The notes: generated from the sequence alone by a model not told the origin. Numbered from the stretch's first letter, positions 8,403 through 18,041 are shown. The stretch is DNA of 49,369 nt from an uncultured Roseiflexaceae bacterium (GCA_937988885.1 CALKHR010000122.1:1-49369); one strand, 5' to 3'. Made by a program: numbers and translations.

Positions 8403-8957
8403 TTATGATTTGCTCGAATCGGCGTAGATGTGTTCTTTCAGCACGCCGATATACGGTAAATTGCGATAACGCTCGCCGTAGTCGAGGCCGTAGCCCACCA
8501 CGAATTCGTTGGGGATGTCGAATCCACGATAATCGATGGGCACATCGGTCTTGCGGCGGTCGGGTTTGTTGAGCAGAGCGCAGATGCGCAGGCTGGCCGG
8601 GTTGCGCCGCGAGAGCTGGTCGTGCAGGTAGACGAGGGTGAGGCCGCTGTCGATGATGTCCTCGACGATCAGCACATGTCGCCCAGCGATGTCGGTATCG
8701 AGGTCTTTGAGCAGCCGGACCACGCCGCTCGATTCGGTGCTGTGGCCGTAGCTAGAGGCCGCGATAAAATCGATCGCGAGTGGCATGGAGATGGCGCGGG
8801 CCAGATCAACCATGAACATCATACAGCCCTTGAGAACACCCACCAGCAGGAGATCACCACCCTCTTTGTAATCTCGGACGATTTGTTGGCTGAGTTCTTG
8901 AACTTTCGCTTGGATTTCTGCTTCGGAAATAAGGATATGGTCGATATCTTCGTGCAT
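8403..8957 (-). CDS. hpt: Hypoxanthine phosphoribosyltransferase
   Basis: 184 residues. The PRPP-binding signature LIVEDIIDSGLTL is present, along with VGVLKGCMMFMVDL near the N-terminus and VVGYGLDYGERYRNLPYIGVL near the C-terminus, all typical of bacterial Hpt. It salvages hypoxanthine (and usually guanine) to the nucleotide monophosphate in the cytosol. It sits 48 bp after tilS in the same direction. TilS and Hpt regulate ftsH in some bacteria, so the linkage may be functional here too. Confidence 0.96.
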   Translation of the reverse strand: MHEDIDHILISEAEIQAKVQELSQQIVRDYKEGGDLLLVGVLKGCMMFMVDLARAISMPLAIDFIAASSYGHSTESSGVVRLLKDLDTDIAGRHVLIVEDIIDSGLTLVYLHDQLSRRNPASLRICALLNKPDRRKTDVPIDYRGFDIPNEFVVGYGLDYGERYRNLPYIGVLKEHIYADSSKS

Positions 8958-9005
8958 GATCTTGTTTGCTCCATTACTTAGTAGTTGGTTTTGCTGGCGG
9001 GTTCG

Positions 9006-10466
9006 TCACTCGGTGATCGTTCCCTGCTCGATAGAGAGATGAATGAGGCGTTTACTTTCGGGTGTCGCACGGTACGGCACCAGCGGGCGCACCCCGGGCA
9101 CCCAGGCGATCTCGCGTGTGGTGGCCACGAGCGGCCAAGCATCGCGGAGCACGCGCGCGATCTTCGCATCGACGAACAGGTCTTGTAGGCGACGGCTGCC
9201 GCGCCCGCCAATGAGCCGTACGCGGTCGCCTGCGCGGCGTCGGCGTAGGAACAGCGGCTCAGCGATGGCATCCGCATCGAGATACACGCTCCAAGCGGTG
9301 TCGTCTGTCTCTCGTGTGTCGGTGATGCGTGCCACAAGTTGCCAACCTTGGCCGAGCGCCACGCGCCCCGGAATGGGCAGCGCGAGTTGCGCGACAGGCA
9401 GTTGCGGGCCATCCGGTTCGGGCGGCGCGCCGATGCTGAATGCGCCTCCGTAGCCGACCAACACGGGCAAGCGGCCCGGCAGCATTGTTTGGCGGCCTAC
9501 ACCGCGCTCAACCAGCGCTCGCACAGCTTCGATCTGCTCGTATTCTAGTGTCTCGCCACGGCCAAGGAGCACGTACGCCCGCCGGATCGCTTCGCGTTGG
9601 ATGGCGGGATGTTGCGCGCGCCAGACCTCGCCCACGAAATCGACGGCACCTGGCCGCAATCGCGTGAGCGTGGGCCAAATGGCATCGAGCACTTGGAGGA
9701 CAAGATCATGCTCATCGGCGCTGATATGAGCGGTGCGACCTAAGGCTGTGATGATATGGGGATTATACTCGATCAGGCGAGGGATGAGTTCAAGCCGGAT
9801 GCGATTGCGGGTTGGCTGTTGATCGAAATTGCTTGGGTCGCGGCGCGGCTCTAACTGATGCGCAGCACAGTACGCCTCGATCTCGTCGCGCCCAACATCC
9901 AACAACGGGCGGATCAACACAGGTCGTGTATCCGTGGCGTTCGGCTCGAAGTGTCGCCCCGCTAGAGTGCTCCACTCCTCCCACGGCACCAATGGGCGCA
10001 TCCCCCCTAAACCCGCCGGACCAGCGCCGCGCAGCAAGTGCATCAGCACCGTCTCGGCTTGGTCGTTGGCGTGGTGCGCCACAGCGACGGCGCGGGCCTG
10101 TTGCTCGTGCGCCACCTCCGCGAGCAGTTTGTAGCGCGCGATGCGTCCCGCCTGGTGCAGGTTATCGTGAGTCGTCTGCGCCTGAGTGGCCACATCCACG
10201 GCGGCGATCGTGTGCGCGAGGCCCCAGCGTTGCGCGAGCGCGCCGACGAAGGCGGCTTCGGCTGCCGATTCGGCACCGCGCAGCATATGGTCGAGGTGGA
10301 CGACGTGGAGGCGCAGCCCAAACTCATCGCGCAGGCTGTACAGCCCATGCAACAGGCACAGCGAATCCGGCCCGCCCGACACCGCTACCACCAGCGTGTC
10401 TCCGGGTGTAAAGATGCGGTACGCGGCGAGCCGAGCACGAAGCCGATCTAGGAGTGGGGTGACCAT
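9006..10466 (-). CDS. tilS: tRNA(Ile)-lysidine synthase
   Basis: 486 residues. The N-type ATP-pyrophosphatase loop SGGPDS is near residue 30, followed by VHLDHMLRGAESAAEA, and AVAHHANDQAETVLMHLLRG. The C-terminal part has a TilS substrate-binding domain (RRRRAGDRVRLIGGRGSRRLQDLF). It adds lysine to C34 of the tRNA(Ile) with CAU anticodon, changing decoding from AUG to AUA. It heads the tilS-hpt-ftsH block. A gap of 42 bp separates it from the upstream membrane-protein gene, so it may be cotranscribed with that gene. Confidence 0.96.
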   Translation of the reverse strand: MVTPLLDRLRARLAAYRIFTPGDTLVVAVSGGPDSLCLLHGLYSLRDEFGLRLHVVHLDHMLRGAESAAEAAFVGALAQRWGLAHTIAAVDVATQAQTTHDNLHQAGRIARYKLLAEVAHEQQARAVAVAHHANDQAETVLMHLLRGAGPAGLGGMRPLVPWEEWSTLAGRHFEPNATDTRPVLIRPLLDVGRDEIEAYCAAHQLEPRRDPSNFDQQPTRNRIRLELIPRLIEYNPHIITALGRTAHISADEHDLVLQVLDAIWPTLTRLRPGAVDFVGEVWRAQHPAIQREAIRRAYVLLGRGETLEYEQIEAVRALVERGVGRQTMLPGRLPVLVGYGGAFSIGAPPEPDGPQLPVAQLALPIPGRVALGQGWQLVARITDTRETDDTAWSVYLDADAIAEPLFLRRRRAGDRVRLIGGRGSRRLQDLFVDAKIARVLRDAWPLVATTREIAWVPGVRPLVPYRATPESKRLIHLSIEQGTITE

Positions 10467-10508
10467 AGTATGCTCGATCTGTTGTGGGTGCTGGGCATTG
10501 GCGCTGCG

Positions 10509-12461
10509 TTACGGTTGGTTAGTGGGTTGAGGGGTTGGCAATGGTGAGAGCGGCACGGCCCCTTCGTTGTTGAGCCGAATAACGTACAGCGTCGTGCTGG
10601 TCGGTGTGGTCGGTTGGCCATTCACCAGCATTGCCACATCGTGCGTTGGTGCCCAACCGAGCAAATATACGCTGTCGGGATCGAAGATCTCGCCAGTAAA
10701 GAATATTGAGTGGCCGTAGGTAGTGGCGCCGCTATCGAACAGCAGCGTCAGCATCTGTTGCTGATCAAACGCGTCATTGCGTGGAATACTCACGCCCCAA
10801 GGGAACGAACTGCTTGTTGTGATATTGATCTCGTGCGTGTTGCCAGACGCAAGCGTGCCCAACATTTGGAACTGGTTGCCCCGCACCAACAGCGCATTTT
10901 CCAGTTCAATACCGCTATTATTGGTGATGCTCCCCATGATCGTGCGCTCATTGATCTGCAATTGGCTCTGGACCTGCAGCTCCATCGGGATCATCCCTTC
11001 GACGCTCATCGTGCGGACGGAGCCAATATCGACGAGCAGATCTGGCACCTGCACCGACTGTTCCGATTGAACGATCCGCGCCGTCTCATTGTTGAAATCG
11101 TTCCACGAATGCGCCTCGTTCACCAGCAGAGAGGGCGCAAATTGCAGCGAATAGCTCGTACGGCGGGGCGAGAACAGGCCCACGTACGAGGTGACTAAGC
11201 CGTGTGAACCGTTTTCGCTGCCCTGCACCACGCTCACTTGGTAGGTCTGCGATTGGGTGCCGCGTAGCCCAAAGCCCGCGAGATACAATCCGCCCGAGAA
11301 GAGCAGCACGATGATCGGGATGCTCACCCAGGCCAACTCCATCCGCTTCATCCGTTTGAGGACGAAGTAGTTGACCGGCCCGATAATGACGATATAGAGC
11401 AGCAAAAAGAGCAACAACACGCCTGTCGAAGGCCAATTGAACGAAGGTCGGCGGAGCAGTTGTTGAAGCAAATTGCGGAATTGCAGGCGACCAATCTGGC
11501 CTGGCCGGACCTGCGCGATCGGTACGATCAGTTGGCTCCACAACTCCACTTCGCTCGTCCAACTGCGCAGGCTGCTTATGTCGAAGCGTGTCACCGTCAC
11601 GATGCCAGTGCCCTCGTTGCTGCGGTACAGCAGCGGATCTTGCGCAGGGATGCCGTTCGCCTTGGCTTTGGGTTGGAGTTCGCTGAGCGTGACGTTTTCG
11701 GCGGGTGGCGGTGTACTGGCAAGCTCGCTGAGCCCGCTGAGGCTGCCCGAAGAGATCGAGCTCGTCACTTGGGCGGGCAACAGATCGCCCAAACCTGCAG
11801 CTGTGAGGTGGCCGTTGCTGCCTCCGCTGACGATCAACTGTCCACCCAACTGCACCCACAACCGCAACGCGTTCAGTTGCTCGGTGGTAATCGTGCTGGT
11901 GTCGGTATCGTGCAGAAAGAGCACATCGAGCGTGCGCAGGGCCGCGATATGCTCTGGCAGATCGGCGAGTTGCAGGTGGCGCACCACCGAGCTGGTGATG
12001 TTCGGCAGCCTGATCTGGTTGAGGTTGTTGAGCAGCGCCTGATCGCTACTAATCACGCCGATCAGCAAACGCTCCTGATCGATCGCCTCCAATGGTTGGT
12101 TAAACTCGGCAATCGACGTACTTCCTTGCAGCAAGCGCAACTGGCCACTGCGCACCAAATCGTTGGCGTAGGCGTACATCGTCACACGTTTGCGCGAGTT
12201 TCGCGGCAGATCGATAGCGTACTCGAAGGTTGGCTCATCGGGGCGGCCTGCAAAACGCCATTGCAGCACACCATTGATATCTGCCCCGGTATTTGAGACA
12301 GTGACGATGACTGGAAACCACTCGCCTGACCGATACGCGCCATCGAAGCCAGCACGCGCATCGAGCGTGACCGACCCTTGATCCTGAGCGCTCGCTAGCG
12401 GAAGGTCCACAGCAAGCAACAACATACTCAAGAACACGAGGAACAGCGAATAACGTTTCAT
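10509..12461 (-). CDS. Membrane protein with signal peptide, GATase-like domain and two central membrane segments
   Basis: 650 residues from MKRYSLFLVFLSM. This ATG has AGGAA upstream and gives a clean signal peptide ending near ASA-QDQ. The upstream in-frame Met at 12497 would spoil it. An N-terminal beta-rich part is followed by a segment like a class I glutamine amidotransferase fold (LDVLFLHDTDT ... LWVQLGGQLIVSGG). Then come two membrane helices (LLLYIVIIGPVNYFVLKRM and ISIPIIVLLF-like) and an outer C-terminal beta domain. No catalytic Cys-His pair is obvious, so it is probably a sensor or scaffold. It follows the PH-domain gene by 39 bp. Function unknown; the domain reading is inference. 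Confidence 0.8.
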   Translation of the reverse strand: MKRYSLFLVFLSMLLLAVDLPLASAQDQGSVTLDARAGFDGAYRSGEWFPVIVTVSNTGADINGVLQWRFAGRPDEPTFEYAIDLPRNSRKRVTMYAYANDLVRSGQLRLLQGSTSIAEFNQPLEAIDQERLLIGVISSDQALLNNLNQIRLPNITSSVVRHLQLADLPEHIAALRTLDVLFLHDTDTSTITTEQLNALRLWVQLGGQLIVSGGSNGHLTAAGLGDLLPAQVTSSISSGSLSGLSELASTPPPAENVTLSELQPKAKANGIPAQDPLLYRSNEGTGIVTVTRFDISSLRSWTSEVELWSQLIVPIAQVRPGQIGRLQFRNLLQQLLRRPSFNWPSTGVLLLFLLLYIVIIGPVNYFVLKRMKRMELAWVSIPIIVLLFSGGLYLAGFGLRGTQSQTYQVSVVQGSENGSHGLVTSYVGLFSPRRTSYSLQFAPSLLVNEAHSWNDFNNETARIVQSEQSVQVPDLLVDIGSVRTMSVEGMIPMELQVQSQLQINERTIMGSITNNSGIELENALLVRGNQFQMLGTLASGNTHEINITTSSSFPWGVSIPRNDAFDQQQMLTLLFDSGATTYGHSIFFTGEIFDPDSVYLLGWAPTHDVAMLVNGQPTTPTSTTLYVIRLNNEGAVPLSPLPTPQPTNQP

Positions 12462-12500
12462 AACACGGTTCCTAGTAGATCGGCCTACACAATGCACGCC

Positions 12501-14117
12501 TTACGATTCGGCCTGATGACGCCCTAGGCGGCGCGCCCGCAGCAGACGCGCGATCTCCTCGCGCACAAGTTTGCGGGTATCCTCGGCTTGTTGGACCTCC
12601 GCATTCGGCGTCGTCTGAGCCGCGATCTGCTGCGCGATCAGTTCCGAGATGCGGGTCTCCGACACCAACTCACGGTGATCGGCCTGGGCCTCGTGGTACA
12701 GTTTGAGCAGCGCCACCGCATCCTGAAGCTGTCGCTCCTTCTCGTGTTTGCGGAAGTCGGTCAAGTAATCGTTGATCGTCGCCTGCACCGCACGGGGATC
12801 GGGCACGTGGTAGAACGTGAACTTGCCACCACCTGCGCCACCGGTCTCGATCACGACATCGCCGAAGCCTAGCCCGAAGAACGATTCGAGGATCGTCTCA
12901 AAGAAGCCGACATTATACGTAATGTCTTGGATGGCGCCGAGTGGTGCCACGCGGCGCGTCTCGGGGCCGAGCGGGCGCTTATCGGCATCGGTGATATTTT
13001 GCCGAGTCAGAATGTAGCGGTCGTTCTCGTATTCCTGATGTATCCAGAAGGCCCATCCGCCGCAGGCCAGGAACACCGGGATCCACAGCGCAAACACGAT
13101 CGAGGGGGTGATGAAATCGAGGCGCAGCAGCAGGATCAACGCGATCGTGGCGAGCAGGAAGGTGCCGATCGGGCGCAACAGCATCAGGAAGGTGAAGAAC
13201 CAGAACGGGCGCCACATAATCTCTTCGCGCTCGTAATTGATCTCGGGGTTGGGGTGAAACAGCTTCGGGAACAGGCCCTTGCGTGTTTCGACGTAGATCG
13301 CGGGCTTGAACACATTAGCTGGTTTATTGCCGTACACCTGATCTTCGATCATCTGGCGCAGCGCTTCTGGCTCGCTCTGTCGGCGGATCTTGTTCACCTC
13401 GGCCATGATCTTGTCCTGCATGGCCTTGGGGTTCGCAGCGTGCTCGAAGGTTAAGCGGCGGGGGCTGAACGAGCGGATCAGGATCGTGCCGTAGTCGAAC
13501 CACCACTCTGGGTAGCTGCCCTGGCGCAGATTCACCTGCTGAATATCGTTGACCAACAGTTGCTGCTGGATATGGCGCACAAATAATTGCTGATCATCGT
13601 AGATCACGCGGGTCGTCGTGAGGATGAGGAAGTCGTTGGCCCAGTCGATCACGATGTAGATCAGCATCAAGATCGAGAAGATCGTCACCGTGAACAACGA
13701 CAGATTGAGCGTATCGTTGGTGCCGATCCGCATAGGATCGATATGGAACAAGCGCCCGCCGCCGTAGCGAAAGATGAACAGCAGGCCCAAGATGCTGATC
13801 AGCATCAGATAGGGGATATCGCGGGTGAAGATACCAGTTGTGCTCTTGGTGCGACCTCGCAGCCAAAGCACGAGAAACACCAACATCACTCCGAGGATCA
13901 ACCAGTTTGCAAAATCGTTGGTGCCGCCCAATGTCACACCGCTGACCAGGAACGTGCCACCAACAGCGCGGTAAAAGGCCAAACTCGCAGTTGAGATCCC
14001 GAGGATGAACGGAATAAGGCCGCGTTGGAGCAACACGATCCAATGGCGACGCGCGACGTGCAGGACACGCTCGTTTTCATCGAGTTCCAGGGTTATTCTC
14101 GGCTGTACCGACAGCAT
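12501..14117 (-). CDS. Membrane protein with two bacterial PH-like domains
   Basis: 538 residues. Two N-terminal membrane segments (about 35-60 and 70-100) and another hydrophobic pair precede a bPH-like block (NDFLILTTTRVIYDDQQLF ... DIQQVNLRQGSYPEWWFDYGTILI). Two further membrane segments then precede a second PH-like block (DRYILTRQNITDADKR ... GAIQDITYNVGFFETIL ... FGDVVIETGG) and a charged C-terminal coiled-coil-like tail. This duplicated layout resembles YdbS/YdbT (bPH_2) proteins. It is the likely first gene of a pair with the downstream GATase-like membrane protein. Biological role unknown. Confidence 0.82.
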   Translation of the reverse strand: MLSVQPRITLELDENERVLHVARRHWIVLLQRGLIPFILGISTASLAFYRAVGGTFLVSGVTLGGTNDFANWLILGVMLVFLVLWLRGRTKSTTGIFTRDIPYLMLISILGLLFIFRYGGGRLFHIDPMRIGTNDTLNLSLFTVTIFSILMLIYIVIDWANDFLILTTTRVIYDDQQLFVRHIQQQLLVNDIQQVNLRQGSYPEWWFDYGTILIRSFSPRRLTFEHAANPKAMQDKIMAEVNKIRRQSEPEALRQMIEDQVYGNKPANVFKPAIYVETRKGLFPKLFHPNPEINYEREEIMWRPFWFFTFLMLLRPIGTFLLATIALILLLRLDFITPSIVFALWIPVFLACGGWAFWIHQEYENDRYILTRQNITDADKRPLGPETRRVAPLGAIQDITYNVGFFETILESFFGLGFGDVVIETGGAGGGKFTFYHVPDPRAVQATINDYLTDFRKHEKERQLQDAVALLKLYHEAQADHRELVSETRISELIAQQIAAQTTPNAEVQQAEDTRKLVREEIARLLRARRLGRHQAES

Positions 14118-14190
14118 GATCGTCTCCTGGCTGAAAGGCGGCTTGAAGGTACGAGCACTTCACAGCTACGCCGAGTGGCTCCGGCGCAGA

Positions 14191-14868
14191 TTAGTGTACG
14201 ACGTGTTCGGCAAGGTGCAGTATTTCGGTAACAACTTCGTCGGGCGTGAGCGAATCGCTCTGCACCACCACGGCATCCTCGGCAGCCGCCATCACATGCT
14301 GATCAAGCTCATCGCGGCGGGCCATATCGGCTCGGATGGTGTCGAAGTCTGCCTCTTGGCCGCGTCGCGCGAGTTCGGCGGCTCGGCGGCGGGCGCGTTC
14401 ATCGAGCGAGGCTTCCAGATAGATCTTGAGCGGCGCATCGTACATCACAATGCTGCCGATGTCGCGCCCGACCATCACCACGCTTCCGCGCAGCCCGATC
14501 TCGCGTTGGCGGGCGCGCATCACTGCACGCACTTCGGGGTAACGGGCCACCAACGACACCGCGCGCTCCACCTCGGGCGAGCGTAACTCCCACGTGACAT
14601 CGTGCTGGTTCACCAGTACGGTGTACTGGCGGCCATCGGCGACGGTGGGAGGTTGCACATCGATATCGGTCGCGTGGGCAAGCGCTGCGACCGCTGCGCC
14701 ATCGTGCGGATCTATCTGCTGGTGAAGCGTAGCCCACGTCAGTGCGCGGTACATCGTCCCTGTGTCGAAGTACAGGTAATCGAGGCGTTTGGCGAGCAGT
14801 TCACCAACCGTGCTTTTACCGGCACCTGCGGGGCCATCGATTGTTATGGTGCTTGGGAAGCGTGTCAT
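14191..14868 (-). CDS. cmk: Cytidylate kinase
   Basis: 225 residues from MTRFPSTITIDGPAG. The ATG at 14868 places the P-loop GPAGAGKST at the normal distance. The 45 residues upstream in the same frame are not coding. FDTGTMYRALT, GRDIGSIVM and ARRRAAELARRG match the Cmk NMP-binding and LID regions. It phosphorylates CMP/dCMP with ATP. A promoter-like element lies 40-70 bp upstream, and the PH-domain membrane gene follows after 73 bp. Confidence 0.96.
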   Translation of the reverse strand: MTRFPSTITIDGPAGAGKSTVGELLAKRLDYLYFDTGTMYRALTWATLHQQIDPHDGAAVAALAHATDIDVQPPTVADGRQYTVLVNQHDVTWELRSPEVERAVSLVARYPEVRAVMRARQREIGLRGSVVMVGRDIGSIVMYDAPLKIYLEASLDERARRRAAELARRGQEADFDTIRADMARRDELDQHVMAAAEDAVVVQSDSLTPDEVVTEILHLAEHVVH

Positions 14869-14907
14869 TGCCCAACTATCCGTTCCGAATGTCACATCAT
14901 TTGGCGT

Positions 14908-14937
14908 ATTGTAGCATGGTGCTGCATAAACAAGCAA
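14908..14937 (-). promoter_or_regulatory. Promoter of cmk
   Basis: Minus-strand TTGCTT (14932-14937), an 18-base spacer and TACAAT (14908-14913). The start would be near 14901, about 33 bases before the ATG. It lies between cmk and the methyltransferase gene. Confidence 0.5.
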
Positions 14938-14959
14938 TACATCGCCGCGCAGCAATGCG

Positions 14960-15754
14960 TTATTCGTCGCGCTTCTGGAGGATGAAGAAGTAGCAGGCGC
15001 CATCCTCGGCTGGCGGCGCGTTGTAGATGCGGCGCAGCAACGGCTCCCAGAGCAGGTTCGGCGTGAAGGGTGGCGCGAGCAGCCAGCGCCCGGTCAATTT
15101 GCGGGTGATCAGCGAAGGCGCGCCGTAGTAGTGGCTGAAATCGAACAGTTTGAGCGCCTTAGAACTGATGTACGGTCGGATCGTCACCGTGTCGAACCCA
15201 GCATTCGAGAAGCGTTTGCTCCAACCCTCGGGGCTAAACGTGTTGAAGTGATAGGCGATCTTGTTGAACCAGCGGCCATAGCGGCTGCCGTCGAGGCCAA
15301 TCCTGTTGAGCAGCGTGGTGCCCAAGAGCCATTCGGGGAAGTGATGCCCCACCACCGAGGCTACGAAGATGCCGCCGGGCCGCAGCACACGCGCCACCTC
15401 GCGCAGGGTCGCGTCGAGCGGGATGACGTGCTCCAACACGCAGTTGCTGATAGCGCTCGCGAAGTGATTGTCGGGGAACGGCAGTGCCGAGCCATCGGCC
15501 ACGCTCAGCCCCGTGTAGACGCCGCGTCTATCGGCCTCGTGGGTATCATCGACGCGCGGGTCGATGCCAAACACCTGTTTGCCGGGGAAGGCGATCTGCA
15601 CGAAGGTGCCGTCGCCGCTGCCGATATCGATGATCGGCTCGGGCAGCGAAGGGGCGAGTTCGGCGAAGAGGCGCGCCTCGACCGAGCGAATGATCACGCG
15701 GTGGATCGGCAAGGTCAGCAAATGCGGGCGAAGAAAATCAGTTTGAACAGTCAT
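14960..15754 (-). CDS. Class I SAM-dependent methyltransferase
   Basis: 264 residues. The Rossmann methyltransferase motifs are present: motif I as IIDIGSGDGTF, then FGIDPR, and a Methyltransf_11 core (DGSALPFPDNHFASAISNCVLEHV ... EVARVLRPGGIF). The substrate is unknown. It starts 15 bp after the GT4 glycosyltransferase gene, and AGGAT precedes its ATG, so the two are almost certainly cotranscribed. Cell-surface glycan or lipid modification is the likely context (inference). Confidence 0.9.
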   Translation of the reverse strand: MTVQTDFLRPHLLTLPIHRVIIRSVEARLFAELAPSLPEPIIDIGSGDGTFVQIAFPGKQVFGIDPRVDDTHEADRRGVYTGLSVADGSALPFPDNHFASAISNCVLEHVIPLDATLREVARVLRPGGIFVASVVGHHFPEWLLGTTLLNRIGLDGSRYGRWFNKIAYHFNTFSPEGWSKRFSNAGFDTVTIRPYISSKALKLFDFSHYYGAPSLITRKLTGRWLLAPPFTPNLLWEPLLRRIYNAPPAEDGACYFFILQKRDE

Positions 15755-15769
15755 GGCATCCTAATTTCA

Positions 15770-16921
15770 TTACACGTTACGAGCGCCCAGTTCAGCGAAC
15801 AATGCTTCATATTCGGCGGCGGTACGTTCGGTGTTGTAGCGCGCGGCGATCTCGGCGCGGGGGCGAATGTAATCCTTGCGGTTGCGGATGACGCGGATGA
15901 TCGCCGCAGCGAGCGCGTCGCTATCGCCGATCGGTGTCACCTCGCCCATGCCCGTTTGGTGCACAGGTTGGCGCACGCCGGGCAGCGCGCTCGCGATCGA
16001 GGGTGTGCCGCTGAGCATCGCCTCGACTTGCACCAGCCCGAACGCCTCGGTGGAGTTGAGGCTGGGCACCACCAACACCGAAATATTCGGGTAGAACGCG
16101 GCGAGATCGCGCTGGTTCAGGTTGCCCATGAAGATCCAACGGTCGCGGTAGCGCTCCAGCATCGGCGCAAGGCGTTGCGCATAGGCCTCTTCGCCCAACA
16201 CATTTTGGTAGGTGCCCGCAAACATCACTTTGGCGTTGGGATACTCGGCCAGCACGCGGGGCAGCGCTTCCAGCAGCACCTCTACGCCCTTCTCGGCTGC
16301 CAGCCGCGCCACCATACCGATGATCGGCCCTTGAATATTCCAGCGACGGGCGAACGCCTCGATCTCCTCCTGGCTCACTTCGGGCAACTCCACGGGTGGC
16401 GGGATGATCCGCACTTTGGAGCGGTAGCGATTCAGGTAGGGCGAATGATCGGCGTAATCCTGCGTGTAGGTCACAATCGCGGTCGAGAGCATCGCGCCGA
16501 GGTGGTTGGCGGTATCCACGGCGAAATTGGCCACGCGGTTGAACAGGCCGGGCGCGAGTTTCACATCGCAGTGGTAGGTGAGCACAACGGGTTGGCGCAA
16601 CAGGCGGCCACGCAGCGCAAGGCCAGGCACATCGAACTGCGGCAAGTGCAGGCTCATCGCATCGTGCTGCACGGCCAGCGCGCTCGCCAGCCAACCGATC
16701 GTGGGCATGATCACGCCCTTGTTGACGCGGGCCAAGACCGGAGCGCGTACAACTCGCACGCCGTTGAGCAGTTCACGTTGGGGTAGGCTGGGATCGTACT
16801 GTGATGTGAGGACGGTGACGGTATGGCCGCGTTTCACTAAGGCAGTAGCAAGACGCTCGACATAAATAGTTAAGCCACTGGTATAAGGTCGATAGTACGT
16901 CAGGGCAATCAGCAAGCGCAT
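15770..16921 (-). CDS. Glycosyltransferase family 4
   Basis: 383 residues with the N-terminal pattern of GT4 enzymes (MRLLIALTYYRPYTSGLTIYVERLATALVKRGHTVTVLTS). The donor-binding half has VARLAAEKGVEVLLEALP and the E-x7-E motif in EAFGLVQVEAMLSGTP. GAGGAG stands upstream of the ATG. It probably adds a hexose to a lipid or polysaccharide at the membrane. It is translationally close to the methyltransferase downstream. It is only distantly similar to the GT4 at 137-1273. Confidence 0.92.
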   Translation of the reverse strand: MRLLIALTYYRPYTSGLTIYVERLATALVKRGHTVTVLTSQYDPSLPQRELLNGVRVVRAPVLARVNKGVIMPTIGWLASALAVQHDAMSLHLPQFDVPGLALRGRLLRQPVVLTYHCDVKLAPGLFNRVANFAVDTANHLGAMLSTAIVTYTQDYADHSPYLNRYRSKVRIIPPPVELPEVSQEEIEAFARRWNIQGPIIGMVARLAAEKGVEVLLEALPRVLAEYPNAKVMFAGTYQNVLGEEAYAQRLAPMLERYRDRWIFMGNLNQRDLAAFYPNISVLVVPSLNSTEAFGLVQVEAMLSGTPSIASALPGVRQPVHQTGMGEVTPIGDSDALAAAIIRVIRNRKDYIRPRAEIAARYNTERTAAEYEALFAELGARNV

Positions 16922-16975
16922 GCGTGCTCCTCAAGCTATGAAAGGGCGAACGATTCGCCCGAAAGAACGTAACCC

Positions 16976-17941
16976 TTAGTGTTGATGCGGGTGTAACTGA
17001 GCGTTGACAGGTACGTGGACCTGCGCTTCCCTGGGTTGCACCAAGACAGACGCGGACAACAACACCAGCAGAATCCAGAGCGAATCGGCCACCAATAAGT
17101 GGACTAACTGCATCCAGACGGGTGCAAGCAGCACCACGTTGATCGCGCCCAAGACGATCTGCACCAGGAACAGGTAGCCCAAGGCCCAGGCGAATTTGCC
17201 AGCGCTGCCATCGCTATGCTCTCGGCTGTATTTCCAGGAGATCGCAAGGATGTACAGGCTCGACAGGATCGCTAGGATCGGATGGATCACGCGCAGTTGG
17301 ATCAGGAAGTGCGAGCTGCTATCGAGGTCTTGGCGGATACCATCGACCAGCGACACCGATGGGAACAGCGTATCGCCGAGCGCAGTGATCGCGCCGGAAG
17401 CGCCCAGGATCGTCATCAGCACCAGCGCGATGCTGAGCAAGCCGAGCTTTTTGCCTTGGCCACGGAGTTGTAGCGGCGCGCCGCCGGAGGCCCACCAGGC
17501 TGTCAGCGTGAGGGAGGCGAGCAGCAGGAACGTATTGATCAGGTGCAGCATAATCACCAGTGCGCGGGCCACCGAATCGTTATCAGCGACTAGGCCCAGG
17601 AGCACCAATCCTGCGCCGAGCAGTGCCTCGAGGATGATGACGACCGAGGAGAGGACGGCCCCCAAGCGCACGCGGTGTTTTTTGGGGTAGGCGCGGAAGG
17701 CCCAGATCAGCAGACCAAGCACCAGAAGCATGGCGAGGCCACTACTCATCCGATGGCTAAACTCGATGATTTGTTCGATGGCTGGCTCCCGGGGGATCAC
17801 CTGGCCATCGCAGAGCGGCCAATGCGCGCCGCAACCGGCGCCGGAGCCAGTCGCCCGCACGAACGCGCCCCACAGAATGACCAATACGTTATAGCCGAGG
17901 ACACCCCAGGCGTACGGAGCAAAACGATTGTGTGTCATCAT
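16976..17941 (-). CDS. ctaA: Heme A synthase (COX15/CtaA family)
   Basis: 321 residues, mostly hydrophobic with about eight membrane helices. CtaA features include the first helix with WGAFVRATGSGAGCGAHWPLCDG, whose Cys pair matches the extracytoplasmic cysteines of the family. Others are EFSHRMSSGLAML (heme-ligand His), a mid-protein MLHLINTFLLLAS and a late QLRVIHPILAI / QLVHLLVADSLW. It oxidises heme O to heme A for aa3-type cytochrome oxidase. It lies downstream of nuoE but past that operon's terminator and with its own promoter. Confidence 0.93.
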   Translation of the reverse strand: MMTHNRFAPYAWGVLGYNVLVILWGAFVRATGSGAGCGAHWPLCDGQVIPREPAIEQIIEFSHRMSSGLAMLLVLGLLIWAFRAYPKKHRVRLGAVLSSVVIILEALLGAGLVLLGLVADNDSVARALVIMLHLINTFLLLASLTLTAWWASGGAPLQLRGQGKKLGLLSIALVLMTILGASGAITALGDTLFPSVSLVDGIRQDLDSSSHFLIQLRVIHPILAILSSLYILAISWKYSREHSDGSAGKFAWALGYLFLVQIVLGAINVVLLAPVWMQLVHLLVADSLWILLVLLSASVLVQPREAQVHVPVNAQLHPHQH

Positions 17942-17963
17942 CTATTCCCTTTAGACTAGCTGT

Positions 17964-17992
17964 ATTGTAAACCATAGCGCCTTTAGCGACAA
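17964..17992 (-). promoter_or_regulatory. Promoter of ctaA
   Basis: Minus-strand TTGTCG (17987-17992), a 17-base spacer and TACAAT (17964-17969). The -35 box sits in the T-tract of the nuo terminator. A start near 17957 leaves about 16 bases carrying the AAAGGG ribosome site. Confidence 0.6.
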
Positions 17993-18041
17993 GAAAGCAA
18001 AACAACGGGCTGTGATGCCACGAGAGCACCATCAGCCCGTT
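17990..18041 (-). terminator. Rho-independent terminator of the nuo operon
   Basis: AACGGGCTG (18004-18012) pairs with CAGCCCGTT (18033-18041). Inner ATG/CAT pairing extends the stem, and on the minus strand it is followed by GTTTTGCTTTCTT. It closes nuoABCDE before ctaA. Confidence 0.8.

Noticed and set aside
15131..16786. 551-codon plus-strand frame
   Set aside because: Antisense to the methyltransferase and glycosyltransferase, His/Arg-rich, no family match.
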